Part shown: one piece after another, positions 45,167 through 55,280 of the stretch
Position numbering within the stretch: position 1 is the stretch's first letter
Layout of the letters: each line of letters begins with the position of its first letter
Origin: Luteimonas sp. S4-F44
GTDB taxonomy: Bacteria > Pseudomonadota > Gammaproteobacteria > Xanthomonadales > Xanthomonadaceae
DNA: 64,000 bases
Assembly (NCBI RefSeq): GCF_022637415.1
Contig: NZ_CP093340.1
Location: 2,294,001-2,358,000 of the forward strand
Direction of reading: 5' to 3'
Notes under the pieces: generated by a model
Seen by the model: only the letters and a program-made list of their open reading frames with translations
Told to the model about the DNA's origin: nothing
The model's database searches: none
Position numbers and translations under genes: made by a program

Positions 45167-46807
45167 TCACTTGCCCAGGCTGTCGCGGTCTTCCTGCAAC
45201 TCCGGCTTCCACGGCACGTCCGGCGGCGGACGGCCGTCGGTCTCGACATCCTGCATGTTCGGATCGGTGATCCCACATCCGCCGCCGAAGGCCAGCAACG
45301 CGACACTGCACTGGATGGTCTTGCTGGTGCCCGGGATCGGGATCAGCACTGTCTGCACGCTGCGCCGCACCCATTCTTCCAGCAACGACTCGCTGGGCAC
45401 CCAGTAGCGGTCGAAGCGCGTCGACTCGTAGCCCGGCGCCGGCCGCCGCAGCCAGGTGCCCATGCGGTCGATCTTCTCGAAATCCTCGGTGATCGTGCCT
45501 GGCGGCAACCCGCCACCGACGCGCCCGCCATCGGCCAGGCGCGGGCGGCCATCGGCACCGAACAGGCCCGACGGCCGGCCGGGACGGCCGCCGTCGCGCG
45601 CGGTGTCGGCATCGCCCCAGTCATCGGCGGCGCGGGTCGACGGCGCTGCCCCCGGCGGAGAGGCTGTCGCGGGCCCGCGACCGGCGGTCGAAGCCGGCGT
45701 CCGCTCGCCCGCGCCCGGCGCAGGCGTCGCCGTGCCGCCTGGTGCTTGCGTCGGGGGAGCCGGCACCGGTGCCGCGACAGGGGCCGGGGTCGCCGCGACC
45801 TCGGCAGCGGGCGCAGGCGCAGGCGCAGGATCGCGCAGCGGCACCGTGCGCTCGCGCGCGGCGACTTCGGGCGTGGGCCGGTCTGCCGGCGCCGGCGTCT
45901 CGACCGCGACTTGCGGCCGCGTCGCCGTCGGCAGCCGGACCGTTTCGGTCGCCTGCGCCACCGCCCGCTCCCGGACCTCGACCTCCAGCGTCGGCGCCTC
46001 TGGCGTGGGCGGTGCCAGGTCGATGCGTTGCGGCCCACGGATGGCCGGCACCTCGACTGCCTGCAGTGCGGCATCGGGCACCTGACGCTCGCGCACCTGG
46101 ACCTCTGGCACCGGCACCGCCGGACGCGGCGGCGGTAACGTGAACGCACTGTCGGGCAGCGGCGTCTCGGTGACCTGCAACACGTCCTGCGCGGGCGCGT
46201 CGTCCGCATCGGCCACCGTGTTCGCTGGCACGGGATCCTGGGCCTGTGGTGGCGCCGCGGGTGCGGGCGTCGGTGCGGAGGCAGGCTCGACTGACGGGGG
46301 CGGAACGGCAGCCGTCGGCGTCGGTAGCGCCGGTGCCTGCTCGCCAGCGCCGCCCCCGGCATCGCGAGGCGTGCCGTCGCCGATGAACACGGCTTCGACG
46401 ACGTGTTCCTCGCCTTGGGCGGCGGCGTCGGTCAGCGCCAGGAACCGCGCCTGCATCAGCAGCAGCAACAGGCCCAGCCACGTCAGCTGGATCAGCAGCG
46501 TACTCACCAGCGACACGATCCGCAGGCCGCGTTCGTCCCGGGGATCGTACTCCCACAGCGGATAGGCCAGGCTGGCCCAGGCGGCCAGCGCCGTGGCCGG
46601 CGGCGTGCCGCGACGACGTGGAGGCGCCGGCCGGCTGGCCAGCACCGCGGCGATGGCCGCCGCGGCCGCGCCGGTCACCGCCCCGCTGCGCACCCGCAGG
46701 GTGGCGAACCAGTCTGCCCAACCGGGCGGAAAGCCTGTCGGCGTTTCGGCCGACCCGTCCGACCGCCGGCGGCGGAGGATCTCGATCAGGTCGGCAGAGG
46801 TGAACAT
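45167..46807 (-). CDS. Transmembrane repetitive protein (xanthomonad type)
   Basis: 546 residues. The first 130 include membrane segments (about 42-58 and 96-119), then a long Pro/Ala/Thr-rich, low-complexity stretch to about residue 420, and a compact C-terminal domain with cysteines (IQCSVALLAFGGGCGITDPN). Within the low-complexity part a motif [PL]-E-V-x-[VA]-R-E-R-x-V occurs at 234-243, 274-283 and 313-322, about 40 residues apart. This build matches proteins called 'transmembrane repetitive protein' in Xanthomonas. A role linking inner membrane and periplasm is plausible but unproven. It is 31 bp downstream of nfuA on the same strand. Confidence 0.72.
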   Translation of the reverse strand: MFTSADLIEILRRRRSDGSAETPTGFPPGWADWFATLRVRSGAVTGAAAAAIAAVLASRPAPPRRRGTPPATALAAWASLAYPLWEYDPRDERGLRIVSLVSTLLIQLTWLGLLLLLMQARFLALTDAAAQGEEHVVEAVFIGDGTPRDAGGGAGEQAPALPTPTAAVPPPSVEPASAPTPAPAAPPQAQDPVPANTVADADDAPAQDVLQVTETPLPDSAFTLPPPRPAVPVPEVQVRERQVPDAALQAVEVPAIRGPQRIDLAPPTPEAPTLEVEVRERAVAQATETVRLPTATRPQVAVETPAPADRPTPEVAARERTVPLRDPAPAPAPAAEVAATPAPVAAPVPAPPTQAPGGTATPAPGAGERTPASTAGRGPATASPPGAAPSTRAADDWGDADTARDGGRPGRPSGLFGADGRPRLADGGRVGGGLPPGTITEDFEKIDRMGTWLRRPAPGYESTRFDRYWVPSESLLEEWVRRSVQTVLIPIPGTSKTIQCSVALLAFGGGCGITDPNMQDVETDGRPPPDVPWKPELQEDRDSLGK

Positions 46808-46838
46808 CCGTCGCAGGCCGCCGGCTGCCGGGCCTGGA

Positions 46839-47432
46839 TCAGGCCGCGTCGCGCGGCATGTACGGCGCGCTGCCGCTGCCGTGATCGGTCGCGTCGCGCA
46901 CGGCGGTGACGCCGGGCACCTTCTCCATCAGCGTTTTCTCGATGCCCTGCTTGAGCGTCACATCGACCAGGCCGCAGCCGTGGCAGCCGCCGCCGAAGCG
47001 CAGCACCACCACCCCCTCGGCGGTGATCTCCTGCACCGACACGTTGCCGCGATGCTGGGCGAGCTGTGGATTGACCTCGTTCTCGACCACCCAGTGCACA
47101 CGCTCCACCAGCGAGGCGGCTTCCGGCGGCGCCTCGCCCTTGATCTTCGGCGCGCGGATCTGCAACTGCCCGCCCGTCGCGCGGGCCTCGTAGTCGATCT
47201 GCGCGCCATCGAGATAGGGCACGCTCGGCGCATCGAGCCACAACGTGAAGCCCTCGCAGTCGATCGCCCATTCGTCGCCGGTCAGATCGCCGGGTTCGGC
47301 GAATTCCAGCCGCACGTCCGCGCGCGTGGTGCCGGCATGGACCGCGGCCAGGCGCACCCCCAGCCCCGGTAGCGCCTCGCGCTCGATCAGCTTGCGGAAA
47401 TGCGTCTGTGCGGATTCGGAGATATTGATCAT
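46839..47432 (-). CDS. nfuA: Fe-S cluster biogenesis/carrier protein NfuA
   Basis: 197 residues with two domains: an N-terminal A-type-like domain ([19 protein letters not shown]) lacking the three cysteines of active IscA, and a C-terminal NifU-like domain with the CxxC in [20 protein letters not shown] that binds a 4Fe-4S cluster between two subunits. NfuA delivers clusters under oxidative stress or iron shortage. There is no Shine-Dalgarno sequence; a -10-like TAGAAT ends 6 bp before the ATG, implying a leaderless transcript. Length is normal. Confidence 0.95.
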   Translation of the reverse strand: MINISESAQTHFRKLIEREALPGLGVRLAAVHAGTTRADVRLEFAEPGDLTGDEWAIDCEGFTLWLDAPSVPYLDGAQIDYEARATGGQLQIRAPKIKGEAPPEAASLVERVHWVVENEVNPQLAQHRGNVSVQEITAEGVVVLRFGGGCHGCGLVDVTLKQGIEKTLMEKVPGVTAVRDATDHGSGSAPYMPRDAA

Positions 47433-47438
47433 GGGGGT

Positions 47439-47444
47439 ATTCTA
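47439..47444 (-). promoter_or_regulatory. Candidate -10 element for a leaderless nfuA transcript
   Basis: TAGAAT on the minus strand ends 6 bp before the nfuA ATG, placing the predicted start at the first base of the codon. No -35 match was seen and only ACCCCC lies between the element and the ATG. Confidence 0.42.
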
Positions 47445-47531
47445 GCGAGCCTGCGCCGGCGCACGTGCCGGTCGCCGTCTGTCGCATGAATGGCCGTCCG
47501 GTAACGGCCGCTGCTGCCCAAGGAGCTGCCG

Positions 47532-47873
47532 ATGTCGGATCTCATCCCCCTCGCCCAGGCCCACTGCATCGCCCGTCGCGGCGCCGAGCACCGCCTCCCC
47601 GAAGCGCGGGTGCGCGAACTGCTGCCGCAACTGCCGGAATGGGCCCTCGCCGAGGACGGCCGCGCGCTGACCCGCACGTTCCGGTTCGAGGACTACTACC
47701 GGACGATGGCGTTCGTGAACGCCCTGGCGTTCATCGCCCATCGCGAGGACCACCACCCCGATCTGGGCGTGCACTACGACCGTGTCGAGGTCCGCTACTC
47801 GACCCACGATGTCGGCGGGCTGAGCGAGAACGACTTCATCTGCGCGGCCAAAGCCGATCGGCTGGTCGCGTGA
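47532..47873 (+). CDS. phhB: Pterin-4a-carbinolamine dehydratase
   Basis: 113 residues, typical for PCD/PhhB. The active-site pattern is in [33 protein letters not shown], with the His-His-Pro and later His and Asp. The enzyme dehydrates 4a-hydroxytetrahydropterin made by aromatic amino-acid hydroxylases. No phenylalanine hydroxylase is in the window; in other bacteria the gene is often elsewhere. AAGGAG lies before the ATG. Its stop overlaps the GTG start of the following DUF6624-like gene (GTGA). Confidence 0.92.
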   Translation: MSDLIPLAQAHCIARRGAEHRLPEARVRELLPQLPEWALAEDGRALTRTFRFEDYYRTMAFVNALAFIAHREDHHPDLGVHYDRVEVRYSTHDVGGLSENDFICAAKADRLVA

Positions 47874-48781
47874 GCCGTCGCGCGATCGGCCTGCTGGCTG
47901 CGCTTGCCTGCGCAGTCCCGGCGTGGGCGGATCCGCCTACTTTCATGGACGCGCTGGCAGCCTATACAGCCGGCGATCCCGCGCGCTGCGGCGAGATCCT
48001 GCTGGACATGGAAGCCGCGGGTGGCGCGGTGCCAACGAGCGGCGAACTGTTGACGGCCGAATGCCTGTCGGCAACCGGACGCTACGATGACGCCTTCGCC
48101 TATCTGCGCAGGCAGCTCCCCAACGGTCGGATCGCACTCGACGAACTACTAGGTAAATCGCGCCCGGGGCTGGACGCGCTGCGGGCGCAGCCGGAATGGG
48201 CCGCGTTGCGCGCCGAGGCCCAGTCGTTGGAGGCAGCGCGCGCCGCCACCCTGGATTCCGCGCTGCGTGCAGAACTCCTGGCGCGCGCGGCTCGCGACCA
48301 GGCGGTCCGCAGCACGATGACCGATGGCGGCACGGCGCGGCTCGACCAATCCGACTGGGAGGCGATCGCAGCAGTCGACCGCGACAACGTCGCCTGGCTG
48401 AAACCGCTCATCGAGTCTCGAGGTTGGCCGGACAGCGATCTGGTCGGCCACGACGGCGCGAAGGCCGCGTGGCTGCTCGTCCAGCATGCCGACCACGACC
48501 CCGCATTCCAGCGCGACGCGCTCGCGCGGATGCAGGTCGCGGTCGAACGGGGGCGTGCCGACCGCAGCGACTTCGCGCTGCTGACCGACCGCGTCCTGCT
48601 CGCGGATGGCCAGCCGCAGCGCTACGGCACTCAGTTCCAGACCGGCGAGGATGGCGTCATGCGGATGCGCCCGGTGGAGGACCCCGACGGCCTGGAGGCC
48701 CGCCGCGCTGCTGTCGGACTGCCGTCGATGGCCGACTACCGCCAGGTGCTGCGCGAAGGTTACGGCATACCGGTCGAATGA
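47870..48781 (+). CDS. Secreted DUF6624-like protein
   Basis: 303 residues from the GTG that overlaps the phhB stop; the first residues are a signal peptide ([16 protein letters not shown]). The middle third is helical. The C-terminal part has the DUF6624-like pattern seen in the graspetide neighbour: [35 protein letters not shown], and [11 protein letters not shown]. No catalytic residues were recognised. It is probably a periplasmic protein co-expressed with phhB by translational coupling. Family name from memory. Confidence 0.7.
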   Translation: MSRRAIGLLAALACAVPAWADPPTFMDALAAYTAGDPARCGEILLDMEAAGGAVPTSGELLTAECLSATGRYDDAFAYLRRQLPNGRIALDELLGKSRPGLDALRAQPEWAALRAEAQSLEAARAATLDSALRAELLARAARDQAVRSTMTDGGTARLDQSDWEAIAAVDRDNVAWLKPLIESRGWPDSDLVGHDGAKAAWLLVQHADHDPAFQRDALARMQVAVERGRADRSDFALLTDRVLLADGQPQRYGTQFQTGEDGVMRMRPVEDPDGLEARRAAVGLPSMADYRQVLREGYGIPVE

Positions 48782-48903
48782 TGGCACGGTCTGTGCGTGG
48801 CGGCTGTGGACGTGGCGTCCAAGCATCGGGCCCTGTTCCAGTCGGCGGCCCGCCTTGAGCGCGCCTCCAGGCGCCGTGACCGCCAGACCGACCGTCTCCC
48901 GGC

Positions 48904-49866
48904 TCAGCCCAGCCGATCCAGCGCCTCTCGCAGGTCCTCGGCCAGCGGTGCATTGAGGACATAGGCTTCGCCGTCGTCGAGCGTGAACTCCAGCGATGCG
49001 GCATGCAGGAACAGGCGCCGCAACCCGATCTGCTCGCGCAGCCGCCGGTTGACCGCAAGATCGCCGTACTTGTCGTCGCCGGCCACCGGATGGCCGATGT
49101 GCTGGGCGTGCACGCGGATCTGATGGGTGCGCCCGGTCTCGATCCGCACTTCGCAGTACGACTGCCCGCCGCGGCGCTCCAGCACTTGGAAATGGCTCAG
49201 CGAGGGCTTGCCCGCGGCGTTGACCTGGACGTGGCGCTCGCCGCCCTGGCGCAATCCCACATGCAGCGCCGCATCGACGCTCATCGTGCCGCCGGGCAGG
49301 CGACCGGCGAGCAGCGCGAGGTAGCGCTTGCGGATACCCGCGCCGTGGTCCTCACGCATCAACGCCTGCAGCTGAGTCAGTGCCGAGCGCTTCTTGGCCA
49401 GCACCATCAGCCCCGATGTGTCGCGGTCGAGCCGGTGCACGAGCTCCAGCGACTGGTTCGGGCGCAGCGCGCGCAACGTCTCGATGACCCCGAAACTGAT
49501 CCCGCTGCCGCCATGGCTGGCGATCCCCGACGGCTTGCTGATCGCCAGCAGCCGAGCATCCTCGAACACGATGCTCGCCTCCATCGCCGCCAGCAGCCCG
49601 CGCGAGGGCGTGCCCGCCTCCCCGGCCGGCGCCAGCCTGACCGGGGGAATGCGGACCTCGTCGCCGGCCTCGAGCTTGCGCTCGGCCTTGGCGCGGCCGC
49701 CGTTCACCCGTACCTGGCCACTGCGCACGATCTTGTAGACGATCGACCGCGGCGCGCCCTTGAGCTGGCCCAGCAGGAAGTTGTCGAGGCGCTGGCCGGC
49801 GCGCTCGTCGCTCACCCGAACCAGCCGCACGCCGCCGCCGGCCGGGCCGGAATCGTTGTCAGTCAT
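48904..49866 (-). CDS. rluC: 23S rRNA pseudouridine synthase RluC
   Basis: 320 residues with an N-terminal S4-like RNA-binding domain (QRLDNFLLGQL...KIVRSGQVRVNGGRAK) and the RluA-class catalytic core: the Asp of HRLDRDTSGLMVLAKK, KRYLALLAGRL, and GRTHQIRVHAQHIGHPVAGDDKYGD. Family members of this length with an S4 domain next to rne modify 955/2504/2580 of 23S rRNA. It is divergent from rne, as in E. coli and other gammaproteobacteria. Confidence 0.92.
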   Translation of the reverse strand: MTDNDSGPAGGGVRLVRVSDERAGQRLDNFLLGQLKGAPRSIVYKIVRSGQVRVNGGRAKAERKLEAGDEVRIPPVRLAPAGEAGTPSRGLLAAMEASIVFEDARLLAISKPSGIASHGGSGISFGVIETLRALRPNQSLELVHRLDRDTSGLMVLAKKRSALTQLQALMREDHGAGIRKRYLALLAGRLPGGTMSVDAALHVGLRQGGERHVQVNAAGKPSLSHFQVLERRGGQSYCEVRIETGRTHQIRVHAQHIGHPVAGDDKYGDLAVNRRLREQIGLRRLFLHAASLEFTLDDGEAYVLNAPLAEDLREALDRLG

Positions 49867-50267
49867 CGTCGCCTAATTTATCTGCTACACTCGGCCCGCG
49901 ATATAAGGTGCTGATTTCCCTGGAAGAACACGGGCCAAAAGCCCACCTTCCGAAGGTCTCCGGACAGTGCGCGGCCACCGCCCCAGGGGCGGCCATGTTA
50001 GCGGCTGGACGGCAACGCTGCTTATCGCCCGATGCCTGGCATCGGCGCTGAACACGTCCCGCGCGGCGCCCGCACTGGTCCAAGACCGGTCGCGAGCGGC
50101 CAGCGGCCCGCAACACCCAGACAACAACGAGCGCTCCCGCGGCCCGCCGTGGTGTCGTAGCGCTGGAAAATCCGGTTCGTCGCTGCGCGTGCGCGGCGGC
50201 TTCAGGCTTCATCCAGGCGAAACGCCCCGACGTTCCGCGCGCGAGAGCGCGTTGAGGAACGCAATTC
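49867..50267 (+). promoter_or_regulatory. 401-bp divergent promoter and probable rne leader
   Basis: An AT-rich island near 49870-49910 contains TACACT (49886-49891), a -10 candidate for rne, and TA-rich sequence for rluC on the other strand. The rest can be a leader of up to about 370 nt. It contains short palindromes: ACCTTC-C-GAAGGT at 49945-49957, CCGCCCC-A-GGGGCGG at 49978-49992, and CCGATG-CCTGG-CATCGG at 50029-50045. In E. coli the long rne leader serves autoregulation by RNase E. A similar role here is inferred from length and structure, not from matching sequence. Confidence 0.4.
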
Positions 50268-53200
50268 ATGAAGCGCATGCTCATCAATGCGACGCAGGCA
50301 GAAGAACTGCGCGTCGCGATCGTCGACGGCCAGTCGCTGTACGACATCGATATCGAACAGCCGGCCCGGGAACAGAAGAAATCCAATATCTACAAGGGCC
50401 GGATCACCCGGATCGAGCCCTCGCTCGAGGCCGCATTCGTCGAGTACGGCGCCGCCCGCCACGGCTTTCTGCCGCTCAAGGAGGTCTCGCGCGACTATTT
50501 CCAGGCCGGCGTCGACCCCAATAAGGGCTCGATCAAGGAACTGCTGCGCGAGGGCCAAGAGGTCGTCGTCCAGGTCGACAAGGAAGAACGCGGCAACAAG
50601 GGCGCCGCGCTGACCACGTTCATCTCGCTGGCCGGCCGCTACATGGTGCTGATGCCCAATTCGCCGACCGCCGGTGGCGTCTCGCGTCGGATCGAGGGCG
50701 AGGACCGCGCCGAGCTGAAGAAGGCGATGGACGCGCTGAGCATTCCCGACGAGATGGGCGTGATCATCCGCACCGCCGGCGTCGGCCGCGACGCCGAAGA
50801 ACTGCAGTGGGATCTGGACTACCTGCTGAGCATCTGGCGGGCGATCGCCGAAGCCGCGCTCAGCAAGCCCTCACCGTTCCTGATCTACCAGGAGTCGCGC
50901 CTGATCACCCGGGCGCTGCGCGACTACATGCGCGCCGACATCGCCGAAATCCTGGTCGATACGCCGGAGATGTACGCCGAGGCACGCGACTTCGTCGAGC
51001 AGGTCATGCCGCACAACCTGCGCAAGCTCAAGCATTACACCGACGATGTTCCGCTATTCAACCGCTACCAGATCGAGTCGCAGATCGAGAGCGCCTACGA
51101 GCGCACCGTGCGCCTGCCCTCGGGCGGCGCGCTGGTCATCGACCAGACCGAGGCGCTGACCGCGATCGACGTCAACTCGGCACGCGCCACCAAGGGCGGC
51201 GACATCGAGGAGACCGCGTTCAACACCAACCTGGAGGCGGCCGACGAAGTGGCCCGCCAGCTGCGCCTGCGCGACCTGGGCGGCCTGGTGGTGATCGACT
51301 TCATCGACATGTCGTCCAACAAGCACCAGCGCGACGTCGAGAACCGGCTGCAGAACGCGCTCAAGTACGACCGCGCGCGCGTGCAGCAGAACCGCATCTC
51401 CAAGTTCGGCCTGCTGGAGATGAGCCGCCAGCGCCTGCGCGCGAGCCTGGGCGAGTCCAGCCAGATCGTGTGCCCACGCTGCGAAGGCCACGGCCGCATG
51501 CGCAGCATCGAATCGCTGTCGCTGTCGATCATCCGCGTCGCCGAAGAACACGCGATGAAGGACAACACCGGGCAAGTGCTGGTGCAGGCGCCGGTGGAGA
51601 TCGCCAACTACCTGCTCAACGAAAAGCGCAGCGCGCTGGCCGAGATCGAGAAGCGCCACGGCGCCCCGATCATCATCGTCGCCGACGAGCAGTTGCACAC
51701 GCCGCACTACGAGGTCTCGCGCATTCGTGAAAACGAGCTCGGCGAAGAGACCAGCCGCCCGAGCTACCAGCGCGGCACGCCGCGCCGGGTGGCGACCATC
51801 GCGCTGAGCAAGGGCAACCTCAACGTGCCGCCGCCGGCCGTGACCAACGTCCGCCCGGCCCAGCCCGCGCCGGTCCGCGAGCCCAAGCCCGAGCCGGCCC
51901 CCGCCCCGGCGCCCGTGCCCGTCGCTGCACGGGCACCGGCACCGGCGCCAGCGCCCGCCTCGTCCGGCGGTTTCGTCGGCTGGCTCAAGACGCTGTTCGC
52001 CGCCCCCGCCCCGGCTGCGCCGCAGCCCGCGCGCCAGGATGCCCGCGCACCGCGTTCCGATGGCCAGGCCCGCGACGGCCAGCCGCGCGGCGAAGGACGC
52101 GGCAACGGCCGCAACGGTCAACGCCGCGACCGCCGCGGGTCGCGCTCGGGCGGTCAGGGCGGTCAGGGCGCGCAGACCGGCGCTCCGGCACCCGCGCGCG
52201 AGGAGCAGGCCGCCGCTCCGCAGCGCGAAGCGCGCCGCGAGCAGCCGTCCGCCCAGGACAAGCGCCCCCAGGAGCGTCGCCAGAAGCAGAAGCAGCCGCG
52301 TGCCCCCCGCCCGCCCAGAGGCGAGGACGACGCCACCGAGACGATGACAGCCCCGGCCGTTGCGGCCACCGCTGCTGCGGTGTCGACGCCTTCGACCCAG
52401 GCCGCGGCCCCCGCGCGCACGGAAAGCACGCCTGCGCCGTCGGCCACTCCGGCACCGGTGGAGGCGCCGAAGCTCGAGGCATCGGCTGTGGTCGAGACCG
52501 ATCGGCACATCCCCGCCTCGGCAACGGACGCCGCATCGCCGCTGGTCGCCCCGGTCGCCGCCAATGCCGATCCGACCGACGATGATCAGACCGACGAAGC
52601 ACCGGTCGCCAGCGACGATGACGAGGCCGGCAATGGCCGTCGCCGTCGCGGTCGTCGCGGCGGCCGTCGCCGTCGCCGTGGCAAGGCCGGCGACGGCAGC
52701 GTCGCCGGCGACGAGTCGCAGCAGGACGATGACGAGGCCGCGGACGACCACGGGATCGTCCCGTCCGACCGCGCCCAGCCTGAGTTCGACTTCGATGACC
52801 TGCCAGCCGCCCCGGCCCAGGCCCCGATGACCGCGCCGGCATCCGCGCCCCCCGCAGTACCGGCGCCAGTCCCGGCCGCCGCCGCGGCCGCAGCCGTGAT
52901 CGCGACCGGCGTCGACGTCGCGACGCCGGCATCTGTCGACCGCGCATCCGGACCGGCGGCGTCTCCGGTACCCGCCGTCGCCCCGACGCCCGCGCCGGCC
53001 CTGCCCATAGCCCCGAGGACGACCGTCGACACGGACGTGACCGACCCGTCCGCTCCGGCACAGGCACAGAGCGCCGACCCGGTCGACCCGGCCGCGACGC
53101 TATCGGCCCCGTCCGCGGTCGAGACCGCCCAGGCCGACGCCGATGCCGCGGACCCCGCATCGCCGGTCGAACAACCGGCGACGGACGCCAGCAGCCGCGA

Positions 53201-53573
53201 CACCACCCCGGGCCTGTTCGATACGCCGAGACCTGCCGGCCCCGCGACCGATGCGATCGACACAGTTGCGCAGGTCGAGACCGTCGAGATCGATCGGACC
53301 GAGGCGACCGACGCAGCGTCGCAGGCCACGGGCGCAGTCGCTCTCGCAACGGACACGACGCCGGCCGGTATCGCCGACGCGACGCCGCCACAGCTCGAAT
53401 CGACGGATACGGTCGAGCGCAAGGCGCAGCCCGATGCCGAGGCCCCGCGCATCGACGCGCCAGAGGCCGCAGTTGCGACGAACGCGCCTGTGCCGACTGG
53501 TACCGACTCTGAGGTTGACGGCGAAGCCGAGCTAGACGCGCATCCGGACCCGCGTCCGAATCGCGAGGCCTGA
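50268..53573 (+). CDS. rne: Ribonuclease E
   Basis: 1101 residues. The catalytic half (to about 510) begins [21 protein letters not shown], has the S1 domain ([19 protein letters not shown]), the DNase I-like domain with [10 protein letters not shown] and VVIDFIDM holding the magnesium-binding Asp residues, and the zinc link C402-P-R-C405 followed by EGHGRM. It cuts single-stranded AU-rich RNA and starts mRNA decay, rRNA and tRNA processing. The C-terminal 590 residues are Ala/Pro/Glu-rich and disordered, with Arg-rich patches such as the one near 791-806 that probably bind RNA. The tail scaffolds a degradosome in other species. A terminator follows. Confidence 0.96.
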   Translation: MKRMLINATQAEELRVAIVDGQSLYDIDIEQPAREQKKSNIYKGRITRIEPSLEAAFVEYGAARHGFLPLKEVSRDYFQAGVDPNKGSIKELLREGQEVVVQVDKEERGNKGAALTTFISLAGRYMVLMPNSPTAGGVSRRIEGEDRAELKKAMDALSIPDEMGVIIRTAGVGRDAEELQWDLDYLLSIWRAIAEAALSKPSPFLIYQESRLITRALRDYMRADIAEILVDTPEMYAEARDFVEQVMPHNLRKLKHYTDDVPLFNRYQIESQIESAYERTVRLPSGGALVIDQTEALTAIDVNSARATKGGDIEETAFNTNLEAADEVARQLRLRDLGGLVVIDFIDMSSNKHQRDVENRLQNALKYDRARVQQNRISKFGLLEMSRQRLRASLGESSQIVCPRCEGHGRMRSIESLSLSIIRVAEEHAMKDNTGQVLVQAPVEIANYLLNEKRSALAEIEKRHGAPIIIVADEQLHTPHYEVSRIRENELGEETSRPSYQRGTPRRVATIALSKGNLNVPPPAVTNVRPAQPAPVREPKPEPAPAPAPVPVAARAPAPAPAPASSGGFVGWLKTLFAAPAPAAPQPARQDARAPRSDGQARDGQPRGEGRGNGRNGQRRDRRGSRSGGQGGQGAQTGAPAPAREEQAAAPQREARREQPSAQDKRPQERRQKQKQPRAPRPPRGEDDATETMTAPAVAATAAAVSTPSTQAAAPARTESTPAPSATPAPVEAPKLEASAVVETDRHIPASATDAASPLVAPVAANADPTDDDQTDEAPVASDDDEAGNGRRRRGRRGGRRRRRGKAGDGSVAGDESQQDDDEAADDHGIVPSDRAQPEFDFDDLPAAPAQAPMTAPASAPPAVPAPVPAAAAAAAVIATGVDVATPASVDRASGPAASPVPAVAPTPAPALPIAPRTTVDTDVTDPSAPAQAQSADPVDPAATLSAPSAVETAQADADAADPASPVEQPATDASSRDTTPGLFDTPRPAGPATDAIDTVAQVETVEIDRTEATDAASQATGAVALATDTTPAGIADATPPQLESTDTVERKAQPDAEAPRIDAPEAAVATNAPVPTGTDSEVDGEAELDAHPDPRPNREA

Positions 53574-53581
53574 GCCATACG

Positions 53582-53611
53582 AAAAGCCCCGGCACGTCCG
53601 GGGCTTTTTTT
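53582..53611 (+). terminator. Intrinsic terminator after rne
   Basis: AAAAGCCCCGG and CCGGGGCTTTT form an 11-bp perfect stem, loop CACGT, and a run of seven Ts. It ends rne transcription in front of the convergent gacA gene. Confidence 0.93.
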
Positions 53612-53806
53612 GGCCCCTCTGACCTGAGTTATGCCCGCGTGCTCGACCGCCGATCAGGGCGTTCGGCAGCAGATGCCGCCTGCCCACTGCGGCCAAGGGC
53701 AGCACCACCGCCCTACTCCCTGCACCAGGCGACCGAACCCAGCGCAATCCCCGCGTCGAGGCAGGCCGCCGCGCGCGTGCGCGTGGAGACCGTGGGCGCG
53801 GCGCGC

Positions 53807-54454
53807 CTACACCGCCATGTCGGGCGGCGCGATGCCGTACTGGCTCGCCAAACGCGCCAATGCGATCGCATCCTGGATATGCAGCTTCTCGAACAACCGC
53901 GATTTGTGGGTATTGACGGTTTTCGCGCTCAGGCTCAGGCGTTTGGCGATGTCTTCCTGCCGCAAACCGTGCAACAGCAGCATCGCGACCTCGAGTTCGC
54001 GACTGGACAGCGCATCGAACGGCGTGCCATCCCCGTCGACACCGGCCAGCGCCAGGTTCTGCGCAATAGTGCTGGCGAGGTAGCGCTTGCCGCGCGCGAC
54101 ATCGCGCACCGCACGCACCAGCTCGGCGGCATCGCCGCCCTTGCCCACATAGCCCGAGGCACCGGCTTCGATCAGCCGCCGCGGCATCGGGCCGTCCTCG
54201 AGGATCGACACCACGATCACCCGTGTCGGTGAGCCACCGCGCACAATGCGCTCGGTGACCTCCAGGCCACTGACCCCGGGCAAATGCAGATCGCACAGCA
54301 CGATGTCGGGCTGCAGCTTGCGGATCTGCGGCAGCGCCTCCTCACCGCTCTGGGCCTCGCCGACGACCTCGATGTCGTCTTGGCCGTCGAGGATCATGCG
54401 CATGCCGGTGCGTACCAATGCATGGTCGTCGACCATGAACACACGAATCTTCAT
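53807..54454 (-). CDS. gacA: NarL/FixJ-family response regulator (GacA-like)
   Basis: 215 residues with a receiver domain (phospho-acceptor D55 in VLCDLHLPGVSG, acidic D9-D10, K105 in SGYVGKGG) and a LuxR-type helix-turn-helix (SSRELEVAMLLLHGLRQEDIA...VNTHKSRLFEKL). In gammaproteobacteria GacA (UvrY) activates small RNAs that relieve RsmA/CsrA repression. The sequence is especially close to the Xanthomonas GacA group, as I recall it. No histidine kinase is adjacent, as expected because GacS is usually encoded elsewhere. The symbol is given on similarity. Confidence 0.8.
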   Translation of the reverse strand: MKIRVFMVDDHALVRTGMRMILDGQDDIEVVGEAQSGEEALPQIRKLQPDIVLCDLHLPGVSGLEVTERIVRGGSPTRVIVVSILEDGPMPRRLIEAGASGYVGKGGDAAELVRAVRDVARGKRYLASTIAQNLALAGVDGDGTPFDALSSRELEVAMLLLHGLRQEDIAKRLSLSAKTVNTHKSRLFEKLHIQDAIALARLASQYGIAPPDMAV

Positions 54455-54536
54455 CCTTGTTGTCCCGTTGATTCCCCAGAACGAGGCTAAGCGTTGCGTC
54501 GCGGTGGCCGCAAGTCGGAGAAATCCGACTGCAAGG

Positions 54537-55175
54537 TCAGTCGGTTCCGCGCTCGCGCGTCATCAGGACCCGCAGGTCGTCGACCATCTGCGTGACCGGC
54601 TGATCGTACTGGAACGCCAGCTGCAGCCGGCCGTCGGGCCCGATCACGTAATTCACCATGGTGTGGTCCATCGCATACGACGAACGCGTGGGTACCTGCC
54701 GGTAGGTCACGCGGAAGGTCTGCGCTGCCAGGCGGGTCTGCATCGCATCGCCGCGCAAGGCGACGATGCCGTCGCCGAATGCACGCACGTACTCCTCGAG
54801 CACCGGGCCAGTGTCGCGCTCGGGATCGACGGTGACGAACACGATCCGCAGCCGGTCGCCGTCCTCGCCCAGCGCCCGGCGCACCTGCGTGGCCTTGAGC
54901 AGGCTCGTCGGGCAGACCTCAGGACAGTGGGTGTAGCCGAACGACAGCAGGACGTAATCGCCGCGGAAGTCGCCCAGACCGCGCGGGTGGCCGTCGGTGT
55001 CCTGCAGGTCCAGGCTGCGCCCGTACGACACGCCCGACAGGTCAGTGCCGTGGAACGGGCCGGCAGGCGGCGACGCGCAGCCCGACAGCGCGAGCGCGAG
55101 ACAAAGGACGGACGGCAGTAACGATCGCACGGGACGCTTGGCGGATTTTCGAAAAGGACGACCTCGACACCGCAT
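54537..55175 (-). CDS. SCO1/SenC family copper-binding lipoprotein
   Basis: 212 residues. An arginine-rich n-region and a hydrophobic segment end at a lipobox (LALSGCAS), giving an outer- or inner-membrane-anchored periplasmic protein. The thioredoxin-fold core carries the copper-binding C-P-E-V-C (THCPEVCP) and a late His in YAMDHTMVNY. SCO proteins deliver copper to the CuA site of cytochrome c oxidase or act as thiol reductases. No oxidase genes are near, though two c-type cytochromes lie 10 kb upstream in the window. Confidence 0.9.
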   Translation of the reverse strand: MRCRGRPFRKSAKRPVRSLLPSVLCLALALSGCASPPAGPFHGTDLSGVSYGRSLDLQDTDGHPRGLGDFRGDYVLLSFGYTHCPEVCPTSLLKATQVRRALGEDGDRLRIVFVTVDPERDTGPVLEEYVRAFGDGIVALRGDAMQTRLAAQTFRVTYRQVPTRSSYAMDHTMVNYVIGPDGRLQLAFQYDQPVTQMVDDLRVLMTRERGTD

Positions 55176-55280
55176 GGGCCACGAGGTCCCATGATTCTAG
55201 GCGCTCGGGCCTGAAGGTCCGGTTGCGACCGATCGTCGCAGCCCCGCGCCGCGGCCCTGGACCCGCCGCTCGGCAGCAGG

